64,000 nt of DNA from the NCBI RefSeq assembly GCF_000711725.1, contig NZ_JONP01000020.1, positions 1 through 64,000 of the forward strand, read 5' to 3'. Position 1 is the stretch's first letter, and each line of letters starts with the position of its first letter. Source of the DNA: Roseomonas aerilata DSM 19363. Lineage in GTDB: Bacteria > Pseudomonadota > Alphaproteobacteria > Acetobacterales > Acetobacteraceae. The position numbers and the translations under genes were made by a program. Under the pieces are notes generated by a model, which was given only the letters and a program-made list of their open reading frames with translations, made no database searches and had not been told where the DNA came from. Positions 25,643-35,570 of the stretch are shown here, piece by piece.

Positions 25643-26911
25643 TCAGCGGCGGGGGCTGACCCGCGCCCAGATGGCTGGCCCGGCCTCCTCCACCGCCGCG
25701 ACGATCTCCGAGCCGCGGCCCGGCAGCCGCGCGAGGAAATCGCGCCGCACGACGAGCACGGCATCCACTACCGGCACGACCACCGATCCTGGCTGCACCG
25801 GCCGCTTCCCGTCCCGCAACGGGCCAGAGCGCGGGTCGAGAAGGTTCTCGTAAGCGCCGCTTCGGGCATCGATCCCCTCGAAGCGATAGATCGGCTGCCC
25901 ATCGGCCAGCCGAAGGCCCCGCAGCTCGGGGTTGGACACGGCGACGAGGCGCATCGTGCGCCGCCCGTCCGGCGTGTTCGTGGACATGCGGTTTGCGCCC
26001 TGCATGTCGCCGCTGTTCAGCCCGCTGATCCAGAGCATGCAGGTATCCCGGCTGTCCTTCACGCGGTTCACGGCCACGAGGTTCACCGGGTCGTTCACCC
26101 GCTGCACCGCGCGCAGCGCCGGCACCGCCTTGGTGAAGGCGCGCCAGGTCTCGGCCGTGCCGCTGCCCTCGCCGCCGAGGATGAGCCGCGCCCGGCCGTC
26201 AAGCGCGCCCGCGGTCGTCCACCCGGAAGCGGTGGGGCAGAGAAGATGCACGTACTCCCCGTAGACGCGCTTGAGGGGATCGAGCCCCGCCATTTCCTCG
26301 GGGTGCTCCACCGTCCGCAGGGCCAGCACATCGGCCTGGGAGAAGCCGAGCTCGCAATCGCCGGCCGCCAGCCGCCGAAGGTTTTCGCCGGAGCCGGCGG
26401 TAGCCAGCACCTCGATTTCGCCCGGAACGGCAAGCCGGGTGGCGATCTCGCGCGCCGCGAAGGTGTAGTTGCCGGTCGGGCTGCCGGCGCAGATCCGAAG
26501 GAGGGCGCGGGCGGAGGCCGCAGGTTCCTGCACCAGCGGCGAGGTTGGCGCCGGCTGCGAGGCCGGTGGCATCTGGGCGGGCACGGCCGGCGGCAGCTCC
26601 GGACCCGCCAGAGGGATAACGGCCTCTGCTGCCACGGTCGGCACGAGGTCCATGGTGACGAGTTCGGGAACAGCCTCTGCCAGAACTGACCCAGCCGTCG
26701 TCGGGGCAGGTGGCGCCCGCTCCGCCGGCACCGCGGACAGGATCTCACGGCGTGCGGCCAGGGCCGTTTCTTCCGGCTGAGCAGCGGCGACGGTGTCGAG
26801 GCTGCTGAGCTGCCTCCACGCGATGGTCGCGGAGACCGCGAAGAGCGAGAGCGCCCCCGCGCAGGCCATGAGCAGGAAGCGGGGCCGGATGGGGAGGGCG
26901 TCTTCTTCCAT
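25643..26911 (-). CDS. Membrane-anchored TAXI-family (TRAP-type) solute-binding protein
   Basis: 422-residue protein with an N-terminal membrane span (residues 12-30, LLMACAGALSLFAVSATIA), a Pro/Ala/Val-rich linker (about 40-135) and a TAXI/NMT1-like binding domain. The domain opens ICAGSPTGNYTFAAREIATRL and continues with LATAGSGENLRRLAAGDC, ELGFSQADVL and the glutamate/serine loop GEGSGTAETW, as in TRAP-TAXI receptors. There is no TRAP membrane component nearby, and the long linker with an uncleaved anchor is unusual for a transporter receptor. A sensing or scaffold role is possible. It is convergent with the AsmA gene 36 bases away. Confidence 0.75.
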   Translation of the reverse strand: MEEDALPIRPRFLLMACAGALSLFAVSATIAWRQLSSLDTVAAAQPEETALAARREILSAVPAERAPPAPTTAGSVLAEAVPELVTMDLVPTVAAEAVIPLAGPELPPAVPAQMPPASQPAPTSPLVQEPAASARALLRICAGSPTGNYTFAAREIATRLAVPGEIEVLATAGSGENLRRLAAGDCELGFSQADVLALRTVEHPEEMAGLDPLKRVYGEYVHLLCPTASGWTTAGALDGRARLILGGEGSGTAETWRAFTKAVPALRAVQRVNDPVNLVAVNRVKDSRDTCMLWISGLNSGDMQGANRMSTNTPDGRRTMRLVAVSNPELRGLRLADGQPIYRFEGIDARSGAYENLLDPRSGPLRDGKRPVQPGSVVVPVVDAVLVVRRDFLARLPGRGSEIVAAVEEAGPAIWARVSPRR

Positions 26912-26986
26912 GGGATTCCCTTTGTCGGGGAATTCCTAGCCAGCCTCACGGCGTCGTGAAAGCAATTTCGCGATCAGTTGATCAAT

Positions 26987-28975
26987 TTAGGACGGCACCT
27001 CCATCTTCACCAGCTCCATCCCGTCCTCGACCAAGTCCCCTACCTGGCAGAGGACGGCGGAGACCCGGCCAGATGCAGGAGCGGTAATCCGCATCTGAAC
27101 CTTCATCGCCTCGAGCACGAGGAGGACGGCCCCGCGGGGCAGGTCTTGCCCCGGCTGCACCAGCACCTCAAGCACCTTACCGGGCATGGGCGCCAGGATC
27201 CGCCCGGCCGCTGGACCCTCGCCGCCGGCCGGGAGGCGCGGATCGACATAACGCAGGGCATGGGCACCGCCATTCAGGAAGACGGTGATGCGGTCACCCC
27301 GCCGTAGCACACGCGGTCGCGTGGCATCACCGTCGATGCGCAGCGCGATGGTGCCATCCGCTTCCTCCCGCCCCTCCACCTCCACCGGGCCGTCCGACAG
27401 GTCGAGGCGGAAGCCACCCGCGTGGGGATGAGCCCGCAGCGTGCGGGTGGCGCCCTCGTCCTCGAGGAGGAAATCCTGGTGTCCATCGCCATTCAGCCGC
27501 CAGGCGGTGGCGGCGCCCCAGGGGGAGTGGGGATCCGCCACATCGGCCGGGGCCCGGGCGCCGAGATCGAGCAGAAGCCGCGCGACCGCGGCGGCGAGGG
27601 CCGCGCGCGGAGCGGGGCGGGCAGGGGGCAGGAGCTCCGCCGCGTGGCGCGCGATGAAGCCGGTGTCTAGCTCACCGTACCGGAAGGCCGGGTGCGCCGC
27701 GATCGCCCCCAGCAGGGCCAGATTAGTCGCGGGTCCCGTGATTTCGGTCGCGGCGAGGGCACGCGAAAGCCGCCGGACAGCCGCCTCCCGGTCCGGACCG
27801 TGCACGATGAGCTTCGCGATCATTGGGTCGTAGTGGATGGTGACCGCGTCGCCTTCACGGATGCCGGTGTCCACGCGCACGCCCGGCTGCTCCAGCGGGA
27901 AGCGCAGGTGGTCCACGCGGCCGATGGAGGGCGCGAAGTCCCGCGCCGGGTCCTCGGCATAGAGCCGCACCTCGATGGCGTGCCCGCCGATGCGGAGAGC
28001 ATCCTGGGTGAGGGGGAGGGGTTGGCCCGCCGCCACCCGAAGCTGCCACTCCACCAGATCCTGGCCGGTGATCGCCTCCGTGACCGGGTGCTCCACCTGC
28101 AGCCGGGTGTTCATCTCCATGAAGTGGAAGGCGTCGCCTTCGGCGATGAACTCCACGGTGCCGGCACCGACGTAGCCGATCGCCCTTGCGGCATCGCAGG
28201 CGGCGCGCCCCATGGCCTCGCGCCGGGCGGGGTCCATGCCGGGAGCAGGGGCCTCCTCCACTACCTTCTGGTGGCGGCGCTGGATGGAGCAGTCGCGCTC
28301 GAAGAGGTGGACGGTGCTGCCCAGGCTGTCGGCGAAGACCTGCACCTCGATGTGCCGCGGGCGGGTGAGATAGCGCTCCAGCAGGACGTGATCGTCGCCG
28401 AAGGAGGAGCGCGCCTCGCCTTTGGCGAGCGCCAACCCCTCCTCAAGCCCGGCGGCCGCTTCCACGATCCGCATGCCCTTGCCGCCCCCGCCGGCGCTGG
28501 CCTTGATCAGCAGCGGATAGCCGATGCGCTCGGCCGCTTTGCGCAGCGTGTCCGGCGACTGGTCCTCGCCGTGGTAGCCTGGCACCAGCGGCACACCGGC
28601 ACGCTCCATCAGCGCCTTGGCGGCCGATTTCGAGCCCATGGCACGGATGGCTGAGGGCGGCGGGCCGATGAAGACGATGCCGGCCGCTGCGCAAGCCTCC
28701 GCGAACTCCGCATTCTCCGAGAGGAAGCCATAGCCGGGGTGGATGGCCTCCGCGCCCGAGGCACGTGCGGCCGCGATGATGGAGTCGATGCGCAGGTAGC
28801 TCTCCCGCGCCGGCGCCGGGCCCAGGTGGCGGGATTCATCGGCCATGGCGACGTGCATCGCATCCGCATCCGCGTCGGAATGCACGGCCACGGTGCGGAT
28901 GCCCATGCGGCGGGCGGTGCGAATGACGCGGCAGGCGATCTCGCCGCGATTGGCAATCAGGATCGTGCTGAACAT
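26987..28975 (-). CDS. mccA: Methylcrotonyl-CoA carboxylase biotin-containing alpha subunit
   Basis: Carboxylates the biotin prosthetic group for conversion of 3-methylcrotonyl-CoA to 3-methylglutaconyl-CoA in leucine breakdown. The biotin carboxylase domain covers about 1-450 (MFSTILIANRGEIACR, ATP-grasp loop KASAGGGGKGMR, FMEMNTRLQVEHPVTE). The biotin-carboxyl carrier domain is at the end, with the lysine in EAMKVQM. The motif is AMKV rather than AMKM, which is tolerated in this family. ATG 28975 fits the family start, although the frame is open to 29332; it follows the mccB stop by five bases. Propionyl- or geranyl-CoA carboxylase is less likely, given the ivd neighbour. Confidence 0.93.
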   Translation of the reverse strand: MFSTILIANRGEIACRVIRTARRMGIRTVAVHSDADADAMHVAMADESRHLGPAPARESYLRIDSIIAAARASGAEAIHPGYGFLSENAEFAEACAAAGIVFIGPPPSAIRAMGSKSAAKALMERAGVPLVPGYHGEDQSPDTLRKAAERIGYPLLIKASAGGGGKGMRIVEAAAGLEEGLALAKGEARSSFGDDHVLLERYLTRPRHIEVQVFADSLGSTVHLFERDCSIQRRHQKVVEEAPAPGMDPARREAMGRAACDAARAIGYVGAGTVEFIAEGDAFHFMEMNTRLQVEHPVTEAITGQDLVEWQLRVAAGQPLPLTQDALRIGGHAIEVRLYAEDPARDFAPSIGRVDHLRFPLEQPGVRVDTGIREGDAVTIHYDPMIAKLIVHGPDREAAVRRLSRALAATEITGPATNLALLGAIAAHPAFRYGELDTGFIARHAAELLPPARPAPRAALAAAVARLLLDLGARAPADVADPHSPWGAATAWRLNGDGHQDFLLEDEGATRTLRAHPHAGGFRLDLSDGPVEVEGREEADGTIALRIDGDATRPRVLRRGDRITVFLNGGAHALRYVDPRLPAGGEGPAAGRILAPMPGKVLEVLVQPGQDLPRGAVLLVLEAMKVQMRITAPASGRVSAVLCQVGDLVEDGMELVKMEVPS

Positions 28976-28980
28976 GACCG

Positions 28981-30603
28981 TCACATCCGGAACAGGCCGA
29001 AGCCCGGCTTGCGATCGGCCCAGGACTCGATGGGCGCGTTCAGCGCGGCGCTGATGGAGAGGGCGAGCACGATCCGCGTATCGGCGGGATCGATGATGCC
29101 ATCGTCCCACAACCGTGCGGTGGCGTAGTAGGGACTTCCCTGCGTCTCGTACTGCTCGCGCAGCGGCGCCTTGAAGCGCTCCTCCTCCTCGGCCGTCCAG
29201 GTGCCACCGCGGGCCTCGATGGCGTCGCGCCGGATGGTGGAGAGGACGGAGGCCGCCTGCTCCCCGCCCATCACGCCGATCCGCGCGTTCGGCCACATGA
29301 AGAGGAAACGGGGCGAGTAGGCGCGGCCGCACATGCCGTAATTACCCGCCCCGAAGCTGCCGCCGATCACCACGGTGAACTTCGGCACCGTCGCGGTCGC
29401 CACCGCTGTCACCAGCTTCGCGCCATCCTTGGCAATGCCGCCGCTCTCGTACTTCCGGCCCACCATGAAGCCCGTGATGTTCTGCAGGAAGACGAGCGGG
29501 ATGCCGCGCTGGCAGCACAGCTCGATGAAATGCGCTCCCTTCTGCGCGCTTTCCGAGAAGAGCACGCCGTTGTTGGCAAGGATGCCCACGGGATAGCCGT
29601 GCAGCCGCGCGAAGCCGGTGACGAGGGTGGGGCCGTAGAGCGGCTTGAACTCGTCGAACTCCGAGGCGTCCACCAGCCGAGCGATCACCTCCCGCACGTC
29701 ATAGGGCTGGCGCAGGTCTGCCGGGATCAGCCCGTGAATATCCTGCGGGTCGTAGGCCGGCGGCCGCGGCGGCGCGATATCGAGCGAGACGGACTTCCGC
29801 GTGTTCAGCCCCGCCACGATACGCCTCGCGATGCCGAGCGCGTGGGCATCATTCTCGGCCATGTGGTCCGTCACGCCGGAGATGCGGGAATGCACCTCCG
29901 CGCCGCCGAGGTCCTCGGCCGAGACGACCTCGCCGGTGGCGGCTTTCACCAGCGGCGGCCCGGCAAGGAAGATGGTGCCCTGGTTCCGCACGATGACGCT
30001 CTGGTCGGACATGGCCGGCACATAGGCGCCGCCCGCGGTGCAGCTTCCCATCACCACCGCGATCTGCGGGATGCCCTTCGCGGACATGTTCGCCTGGTTG
30101 AAGAAGATCCGCCCGAAATGGTCGCGATCGGGGAAGACCTCGTCCTGATTCGGCAGGTTCGCGCCGCCGGAATCCACGAGGTAGAGGCAGGGCAGGCGGT
30201 TCCCCTCGGCGATCTCCTGTGCGCGGAGATGCTTTTTCACCGTCAGCGGGAAATAGGTGCCGCCCTTCACCGTGGCGTCGTTCGCCACGATCATGCATTC
30301 GCGCCCTTCGACGCGGCCGATGCCCGTGATGAGCCCGGCGGAGGGCACCTCGTCGTTATAGAGCCCCCCGGCCGCAAGCTGCCCAATCTCGAGGAAGGGC
30401 GACGCGGGGTCGATGAGCGTGCGCACGCGATCGCGCGGCAGCAGCTTGCCGCGGGAGAGGTGCTTCTCCCGCGCCGGCTCGCCGCCGCCCTGGCGCACAC
30501 GGTCCGCCCGCGCGCGCAGGTCCTCGACCAGCGCGCGCATCCGCCCCGCGTTCTCCGCGAACTCCGGGGAGCGTGTGTCGAGGGCCGTGGGAAGCGCCGG
30601 CAT
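28981..30603 (-). CDS. mccB: Methylcrotonyl-CoA carboxylase carboxyltransferase beta subunit
   Basis: 540-residue acyl-CoA carboxyltransferase that moves CO2 from biotin to methylcrotonyl-CoA. It has both crotonase-fold halves: the N-terminal [16 protein letters not shown] and [17 protein letters not shown], and the C-terminal [32 protein letters not shown] and [17 protein letters not shown], whose glycines form the oxyanion holes. ATG 30603 shares a base with the ivd TGA (TGATG), so translation is coupled; the longer open frame lies within ivd and is discarded. It forms the mixed alpha-beta holoenzyme with MccA. Confidence 0.94.
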   Translation of the reverse strand: MPALPTALDTRSPEFAENAGRMRALVEDLRARADRVRQGGGEPAREKHLSRGKLLPRDRVRTLIDPASPFLEIGQLAAGGLYNDEVPSAGLITGIGRVEGRECMIVANDATVKGGTYFPLTVKKHLRAQEIAEGNRLPCLYLVDSGGANLPNQDEVFPDRDHFGRIFFNQANMSAKGIPQIAVVMGSCTAGGAYVPAMSDQSVIVRNQGTIFLAGPPLVKAATGEVVSAEDLGGAEVHSRISGVTDHMAENDAHALGIARRIVAGLNTRKSVSLDIAPPRPPAYDPQDIHGLIPADLRQPYDVREVIARLVDASEFDEFKPLYGPTLVTGFARLHGYPVGILANNGVLFSESAQKGAHFIELCCQRGIPLVFLQNITGFMVGRKYESGGIAKDGAKLVTAVATATVPKFTVVIGGSFGAGNYGMCGRAYSPRFLFMWPNARIGVMGGEQAASVLSTIRRDAIEARGGTWTAEEEERFKAPLREQYETQGSPYYATARLWDDGIIDPADTRIVLALSISAALNAPIESWADRKPGFGLFRM

Positions 30604-31781
30604 CACGCGGTCTCGGCGAATAGCTCGCGCCCGATCAGCATTCGCCGGATCTCGCTCGTGCCGGCGCCAATCTCGTAGAGCTTTGCGTCGCGCAGCAGGC
30701 GGCCGGTGGGATAGTCGTTGATGTAGCCGTTGCCGCCCAGTGCCTGGATCGCCTCCAGCGCCATCCAGGTGGCCTTCTCCGCGGCGTAGAGGATGGCGCC
30801 CGCCGCGTCCTTCCGCGTCGTCTGCCCGCGGTCGCAGGCCTTCGCCACGGTGTAGACATAGGCCTTGGCCGCGGACATCACCGTGTACATGTCGGCGATC
30901 TTGCCCTGCATGAGCTGGAACTCGCCGATCGCTTGGCCGAACTGCTTCCTGTCGTGGACATAGGGCAGGACGATATCCAGGCAGGCCTGCATGATGCCCA
31001 GCGGGCCGGCGGCCAGCACGGCGCGTTCGTAGTCGAGGCCGCTCATCAGCACGTTCACGCCGCGGCCCTCGCTCCCGAGCAGGTTCTCGGCAGGAACCTC
31101 GCAATCCTCGAAGACCAGCTCCCCGGTGTTGGAGCCGCGCATGCCCAGCTTGTCGAGCTTCTGCGCGGTGGAGAAGCCCTTGAAGCCGCGCTCGATGAGG
31201 AAGGCCGTGATGCCGCGCGGCCCCGCCTCGGGATCGGTCTTGGCATAGACCACCAGTACGTCCGCGTCGGGCCCGTTGGTGATCCAGAACTTCCCGCCGT
31301 TGAGGATGTAGCGATCGCCCCGCCGCTCGGCGCGCGTGCGCATCCCCACCACGTCCGAGCCCGCGCCCGGTTCGCTCATCGCGAGCGCGCCGACATGCTC
31401 CCCACTGATCAGCTTAGGAAGGTAACGCGCCTTCTGCTCCGCATTCCCGTTCCGCGCGATCTGGTTCACGCAGAGGTTCGAGTGCGCCCCATAGGAGAGG
31501 CCGACGCTGGCCGAGGCCCGGCTCACCTCTTCCATCGCCACGCAGTGCTCGAGATAGCCCATGCCGGCGCCGCCATATTCCTCGGGCGCGGTGATGCCGA
31601 GCAGGCCGAGGTCGCCGAACTTGCGCCAGAGATCGGCCGGAAAGTCGTTGCTGCGGTCGATCTCGGCGGCGCGCGGCGCGATCTCGCGGGCGGCGAAGGC
31701 GGCGACCTGGTCCCGCAGCGCATCGGCGGTCTCGCCGAGATAGTAGTCGAGGCCCCTGAAGCCGGTGAGGCTGTTGCTCAT
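30603..31781 (-). CDS. ivd: Isovaleryl-CoA dehydrogenase
   Basis: FAD-dependent acyl-CoA dehydrogenase of 392 residues for the leucine pathway step before MccAB. Family signatures are present: [28 protein letters not shown] and [18 protein letters not shown]. The catalytic base is the Glu in [12 protein letters not shown], the position used by isovaleryl-CoA dehydrogenases (other acyl-CoA dehydrogenases place it elsewhere). The start ATG 31781 follows a hairpin that contains its ribosome site (see 31783-31824). First gene of the ivd-mccB-mccA unit; enoyl-CoA hydratase and HMG-CoA lyase genes are not in the window. Confidence 0.94.
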   Translation of the reverse strand: MSNSLTGFRGLDYYLGETADALRDQVAAFAAREIAPRAAEIDRSNDFPADLWRKFGDLGLLGITAPEEYGGAGMGYLEHCVAMEEVSRASASVGLSYGAHSNLCVNQIARNGNAEQKARYLPKLISGEHVGALAMSEPGAGSDVVGMRTRAERRGDRYILNGGKFWITNGPDADVLVVYAKTDPEAGPRGITAFLIERGFKGFSTAQKLDKLGMRGSNTGELVFEDCEVPAENLLGSEGRGVNVLMSGLDYERAVLAAGPLGIMQACLDIVLPYVHDRKQFGQAIGEFQLMQGKIADMYTVMSAAKAYVYTVAKACDRGQTTRKDAAGAILYAAEKATWMALEAIQALGGNGYINDYPTGRLLRDAKLYEIGAGTSEIRRMLIGRELFAETA

Positions 31782-31782
31782 G

Positions 31783-31824
31783 CCGTTCCCTCTGTCCCGC
31801 TCAGACGGCGGGTAGAGGGAACGG
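31783..31824 (-). promoter_or_regulatory. RBS-sequestering hairpin between xdhB and ivd
   Basis: On the transcribed strand CCGTTCCCTCT pairs perfectly with AGAGGGAACGG (11 bp), and inside it CCCGC pairs with GCGGG (5 bp) around a 7-base loop. The second arm contains the only purine-rich ribosome site of ivd (AGAGGG) and ends one base before the ATG. No T-run follows. It also begins six bases after the xdhB stop, so it could protect the xdh mRNA end, hold ivd translation off in read-through transcripts, or be an operator dyad. Confidence 0.7.
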
Positions 31825-31830
31825 TATAAG

Positions 31831-34146
31831 TCAGGACTGCTGACCGCAAGCGCCGCGGCGGGCGGCCATCAGCAGTCGCTCGGGCGTCGCCGGCAAGTCC
31901 AGCCGGTCCACGCCCGCGGCGTCCCGCAGCGCGTTCCAGACAGCCGTTGCCAGCATCACCGGCGGCTCGCCCACGGCCTTGGAGCGGAAGACCGTGTCGG
32001 CCCGAGCCGGCGCGCCCTCCAGCAGCCGCACGTTCATCACGGCCGGGACGTCGCGCGAGCCCGGGACCTTGTAGGTGGAGGGGCCGAGGGTCCGGAGTCG
32101 GCCCTGGTCGTCCCACCACAGCTCCTCGCAGGTGAGATAGCCCAGGCCCTGCACGAAGGCGCCCTCGATCTGCCCACGGTCCACGGCCGGGTTGAGGGAG
32201 CGGCCGCAGTCCTGCACCAGGTCCGTCCGGATCATCCGGTGCTCGCCGGTCAGCAGGTCCAGCTCCACCTCCGCGACGGCGGCGCCGTAGGAAAAGTAGA
32301 AATAGGGCTCGCCCTTCAGCGCCACGGGGTCCCAGTGCAGCCCGGGCGTCCGGTAGAAGCCGGTGGAGGAAAGCGAGACGCGCGCCTGGACGCAGCGATG
32401 CGCCAGCTCGCCGAAGCGCATCCGGTGGTTGCCGGCGAAGACCTCATCGTCCTCAAAGGCGATTTCCTCCGGCCGCACGCCCCATTCCGTTGCGGCGAGT
32501 TCCGCCATGCGGGTGCGGATGGTGGTCGCCGCGATCTGCGCGGCCCAGCCATTGAGGTCGGAGCCGGTGCTGGCGGCGGTCGGCGCCGTGTTCGGCACCT
32601 CCGCCGTGCTCGTCGCGGTGATCCGCACCCGCTCGACCGGCACGCCAAAGACACCGGCGACGACCTGGGCGATCTTGATGAACAGCCCCTGGCCCATCTC
32701 CGTGCCGCCATGGTTCAGCCGGATCGAGCCGTCCTCGTAAACGTGGACGAGGGCGCCCGCCTGGTTCATCGACAGGATGCCGAAGGAGATGCCGAAGGCG
32801 AGGACGAAGCTGCCGAGGCCGCGCTTCACCACCTCGTTCCGCGCGTTGAAGGCGTCCACCTCCGCGCGCCGCCGGGCCCAGTCGGCGCCGTCGCGGCACT
32901 CCGCCCAGACGCGGCGAAGGAGGTCGCCCTCCAGCTTCTGACCATAGGGCGTCGCGTCGTCGTTTTCCCCGCCCGCGAGGTTGCGCTCCCGCACCGCCTC
33001 CTGGGTGATGCCAAGGCTGCGGGCGATGCGGTGGGTCACATCTTCCATCAGCAGCACGCCCTGCGGCCCGCCGAAGCCGCGGAAGGCGGTGTTGCTCACC
33101 GTGTTCGTCTTGCAGGCCGCGCCGAAGATCCGCACGGCCGGCACGTCAAGGCAGTTCAGCGCGTGGGTGACGGAGCGGAACACCACGCCCGCCGAAAGAT
33201 CCACGCTGTGCCCGCCATCGGCCGCGAGCGTGGCATCGAGCGCGAGAATGCGGCCCGTCTCGTCGCACCCTGCTTCCCAGCGGAAGAGCATCGGATGGCG
33301 CTTCCCGGTTGCGGCCATGTCCTGCTTGCGCCCGAGGCGCAGCTTCACCGGCCGCCCGGTCCGCCGCGCCGCCAGTGCCGCGCAGGCCGCCACCCAGGAG
33401 GCGTTGCTCTCCTTCCCCCCGAAGCCGCCGCCCAGCCGCCGCACTTGCACGGAGATCCGGTTGTGGTCGCAGCCGAGAATGCGTGCCGAGATGTGCTGCA
33501 CCTCCGTCGGGTGCTGGGTGGAGGAGTGGATGACGAGGTCCCCGTCCTCCCCCGGAACGGCGAGGGCGATCTGCCCCTCCAGGTAGAAGTGCTCCTGCCC
33601 GCCCGCATGGAAGGTGCCGGAAAGGCGGCGCGGCGCGGCGGCAATGGCGGCCGGCGCGTCGCCGCGCGTCATCACGCTCGGCGGCATCAGGAAGGCGCCT
33701 GAGTCGAGCGCCTCCTCGACCGAGAGCACCGGGCGGAGCGATTCGATCTCGGGCCGCACGGCGGCGGCGCCGGCGAGCGCCGCGTCGCGCGTCTCGCCGA
33801 CCACGATGGCGAGCGGCTGGCCCCAGTACTCTACCAGCCCCTCGGCCAGCATGTGTTCCTGCGGCCGACGCGCCTGGGCGATATCGTTCCGGCCGGGGAT
33901 GTCGCCTGGCCCGATCGCCGCCACCACGCCGGGCACCGCCAGCGCCGGGGAGAGGTCGATCGGCGCCAGCCGTCCATGTGCCACCGGCGAGAGCACGAGC
34001 GCCGCGTGCAGCAGGCCCGCGGGGATCGGCAGGTCGTCGGTGAAGCGTGCCTCGCCGGTTGTGTGCTTCAGCGCGCTGTCCTGGCGGAGCGACGCGCCGG
34101 GGCCGGAAAGGTCGCGGCCGAGATGGTGAAGGGGGGTGTCCATCAC
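31831..34146 (-). CDS. xdhB: Xanthine dehydrogenase, molybdopterin-binding subunit
   Basis: 771-residue large subunit that oxidises hypoxanthine and xanthine to urate at a molybdenum centre. Conserved segments include QEHFYLEGQ and SKAVGEPP (the two active-site glutamates), GGGFGGKES, the substrate-binding Arg in [12 protein letters not shown] and [10 protein letters not shown]. The Glu near QEHFYLEGQ together with the FRGFGG arginine separates true xanthine dehydrogenases from aldehyde oxidases. The gene overlaps xdhA by four bases. The maturation factor xdhC, usually third in the operon, is absent here; the next gene is ivd. Confidence 0.92.
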   Translation of the reverse strand: MMDTPLHHLGRDLSGPGASLRQDSALKHTTGEARFTDDLPIPAGLLHAALVLSPVAHGRLAPIDLSPALAVPGVVAAIGPGDIPGRNDIAQARRPQEHMLAEGLVEYWGQPLAIVVGETRDAALAGAAAVRPEIESLRPVLSVEEALDSGAFLMPPSVMTRGDAPAAIAAAPRRLSGTFHAGGQEHFYLEGQIALAVPGEDGDLVIHSSTQHPTEVQHISARILGCDHNRISVQVRRLGGGFGGKESNASWVAACAALAARRTGRPVKLRLGRKQDMAATGKRHPMLFRWEAGCDETGRILALDATLAADGGHSVDLSAGVVFRSVTHALNCLDVPAVRIFGAACKTNTVSNTAFRGFGGPQGVLLMEDVTHRIARSLGITQEAVRERNLAGGENDDATPYGQKLEGDLLRRVWAECRDGADWARRRAEVDAFNARNEVVKRGLGSFVLAFGISFGILSMNQAGALVHVYEDGSIRLNHGGTEMGQGLFIKIAQVVAGVFGVPVERVRITATSTAEVPNTAPTAASTGSDLNGWAAQIAATTIRTRMAELAATEWGVRPEEIAFEDDEVFAGNHRMRFGELAHRCVQARVSLSSTGFYRTPGLHWDPVALKGEPYFYFSYGAAVAEVELDLLTGEHRMIRTDLVQDCGRSLNPAVDRGQIEGAFVQGLGYLTCEELWWDDQGRLRTLGPSTYKVPGSRDVPAVMNVRLLEGAPARADTVFRSKAVGEPPVMLATAVWNALRDAAGVDRLDLPATPERLLMAARRGACGQQS

Positions 34147-35513
34147 GCGGCCTCCGCCTGGCGGTGCCAGAGCCTTCGGAGAAGGTTGCCCGCAGCCAGC
34201 CGCCGGTACTCCGCGCTCGCGCGGAGGTCGGAAAGGGGCGCGATGGCCGCTTCCAGCGCAGCGGCCGCCGCCTCCACGGTCTCTCGTTTCCAGGGCTGGC
34301 CGAGGAGTGCGACCTCGGCCGGGGCGCAGCGCTCCGCCCGCGGTCCCGTGCCGCCCAGTGCGATCCGCGCCAGCGCGACCCGCCCCCGCTCCAGCCGGAT
34401 CACGGCCGAGAGCCCGACCGTCGTGATGTCCTGGTCCGGCCGCTTGGATAGCTTCTCCGCCACGAAGAGGGCGCCCGCGGGGGGGCGGGGAATCAGGACG
34501 TCCTGGATCACCTCGCCGGACTGCAGGGCATTGGTGCGGTAGCCCGTGAGGAATTCCTCTACCGCCATCTCGCGCGTCCCTTCCGGCCCAACGAGGCGGA
34601 GCGTGGCACCAAGCGCGAGCAGCGGCGGTAGTGCGTCGCCGATCGGGGAAGCGGTGCCGAGATTGCCCCCGATCGTTCCCATGCCCCGGATCTGGCGCGA
34701 GCCGAGGCGCCGCAGCAGCCCTGCGAACGGCGCCATGGCGGGGTCCGCCGCACAGGCCGCGAGCAGCCGCCGGTAGCTCGCCGCAGCCCCGACGCGCAGA
34801 CCTTCCGGCCCCGCCTCCAGCCCGTTCAGCTCGGGTACGTCGGAGAGGCAGATCACCAGCGCCGGCGCCTCCCGCTTCTCGGAGACGCGCAGGCCCAGAT
34901 CGGTGCCGCCCGAGAGCAGCCAGGCGTCGGGATGCGCGGCGCGCAGGGCGAGAAGCGCCTCCAGCGTTGCCGGGCGATGGAATACCTGCCCAGCCGCCTC
35001 CAGCCGCGTGGCCAAGCCGGAGGGCGCGGGCGCGGGCGCAGCGCCGTCGTCATGCAGCCCGCCGATGGCCTCGACAATCGGTCGATAACCCGTGCAGCGG
35101 CAGAGATTACCCGCCAGTGCGTCGTGCACGTCGCCGCCCTCGCGCGAATGGGCCCAGGCGGTCATGACGATGCCGGGGGTGCAGAAGCCGCATTGGGTGG
35201 CATCTGCCTCGGCCAGGGCGCGCTGAATGGGGTGCGGCGCCGCAGGGCTGCCCAGCCCCTCCACCGTCCGCAGCGCGCGCCCGTGCACCTGGCCGAGCAT
35301 CGCGAGGCAGGCGTTGACGGGCACGCGGGCGCCGTCCGCCTCCTCGATCACGACGGTGCAGGCGCCGCAGTCGCCCTCCGCACAGCCCTCCTTCGTGCCG
35401 GTCAGCCCGGCAGGGCCGCGCAACCAGTCGAGCAGCGTCATGGTGGGGGAAGTGCCCGGCGGCAGCGCGCGGTGCGTGCCGTTCAGGGTGAAGACGATGG
35501 GGCCGGTGGTCAT
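34143..35513 (-). CDS. xdhA: Xanthine dehydrogenase, iron-sulfur/FAD subunit
   Basis: 456-residue small subunit carrying electrons from the molybdenum site to NAD. The N-terminal plant-type [2Fe-2S] domain has Cys44, Cys49 and Cys52 (GCAEGDCGAC) with a fourth Cys near 69. The second cluster domain has CGFCTPG and CRCTGY (about 95-135). The FAD domain (about 170-350) has LLSGGTDLGL and GTIGGNLGTASPIGDALP, and a CO-dehydrogenase flavoprotein C-terminal domain follows. The start is ATG 35513. The 57 bases upstream of it should hold the promoter, unless it is read through from the response regulator gene. Confidence 0.92.
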   Translation of the reverse strand: MTTGPIVFTLNGTHRALPPGTSPTMTLLDWLRGPAGLTGTKEGCAEGDCGACTVVIEEADGARVPVNACLAMLGQVHGRALRTVEGLGSPAAPHPIQRALAEADATQCGFCTPGIVMTAWAHSREGGDVHDALAGNLCRCTGYRPIVEAIGGLHDDGAAPAPAPSGLATRLEAAGQVFHRPATLEALLALRAAHPDAWLLSGGTDLGLRVSEKREAPALVICLSDVPELNGLEAGPEGLRVGAAASYRRLLAACAADPAMAPFAGLLRRLGSRQIRGMGTIGGNLGTASPIGDALPPLLALGATLRLVGPEGTREMAVEEFLTGYRTNALQSGEVIQDVLIPRPPAGALFVAEKLSKRPDQDITTVGLSAVIRLERGRVALARIALGGTGPRAERCAPAEVALLGQPWKRETVEAAAAALEAAIAPLSDLRASAEYRRLAAGNLLRRLWHRQAEAA

Positions 35514-35570
35514 GCCCGGGAGTTTAGCAAGCCGCGGGCCGCGGGCCAGCGGCGGCCGTCCACCGGGGCG

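Noticed and set aside
26940-26986. Small inverted repeats (TCACG-ACGC-CGTGA and GATCA-AC-TGATC) after mccA
   Set aside because: Stems of only five pairs with no T-run; not enough for a terminator call.
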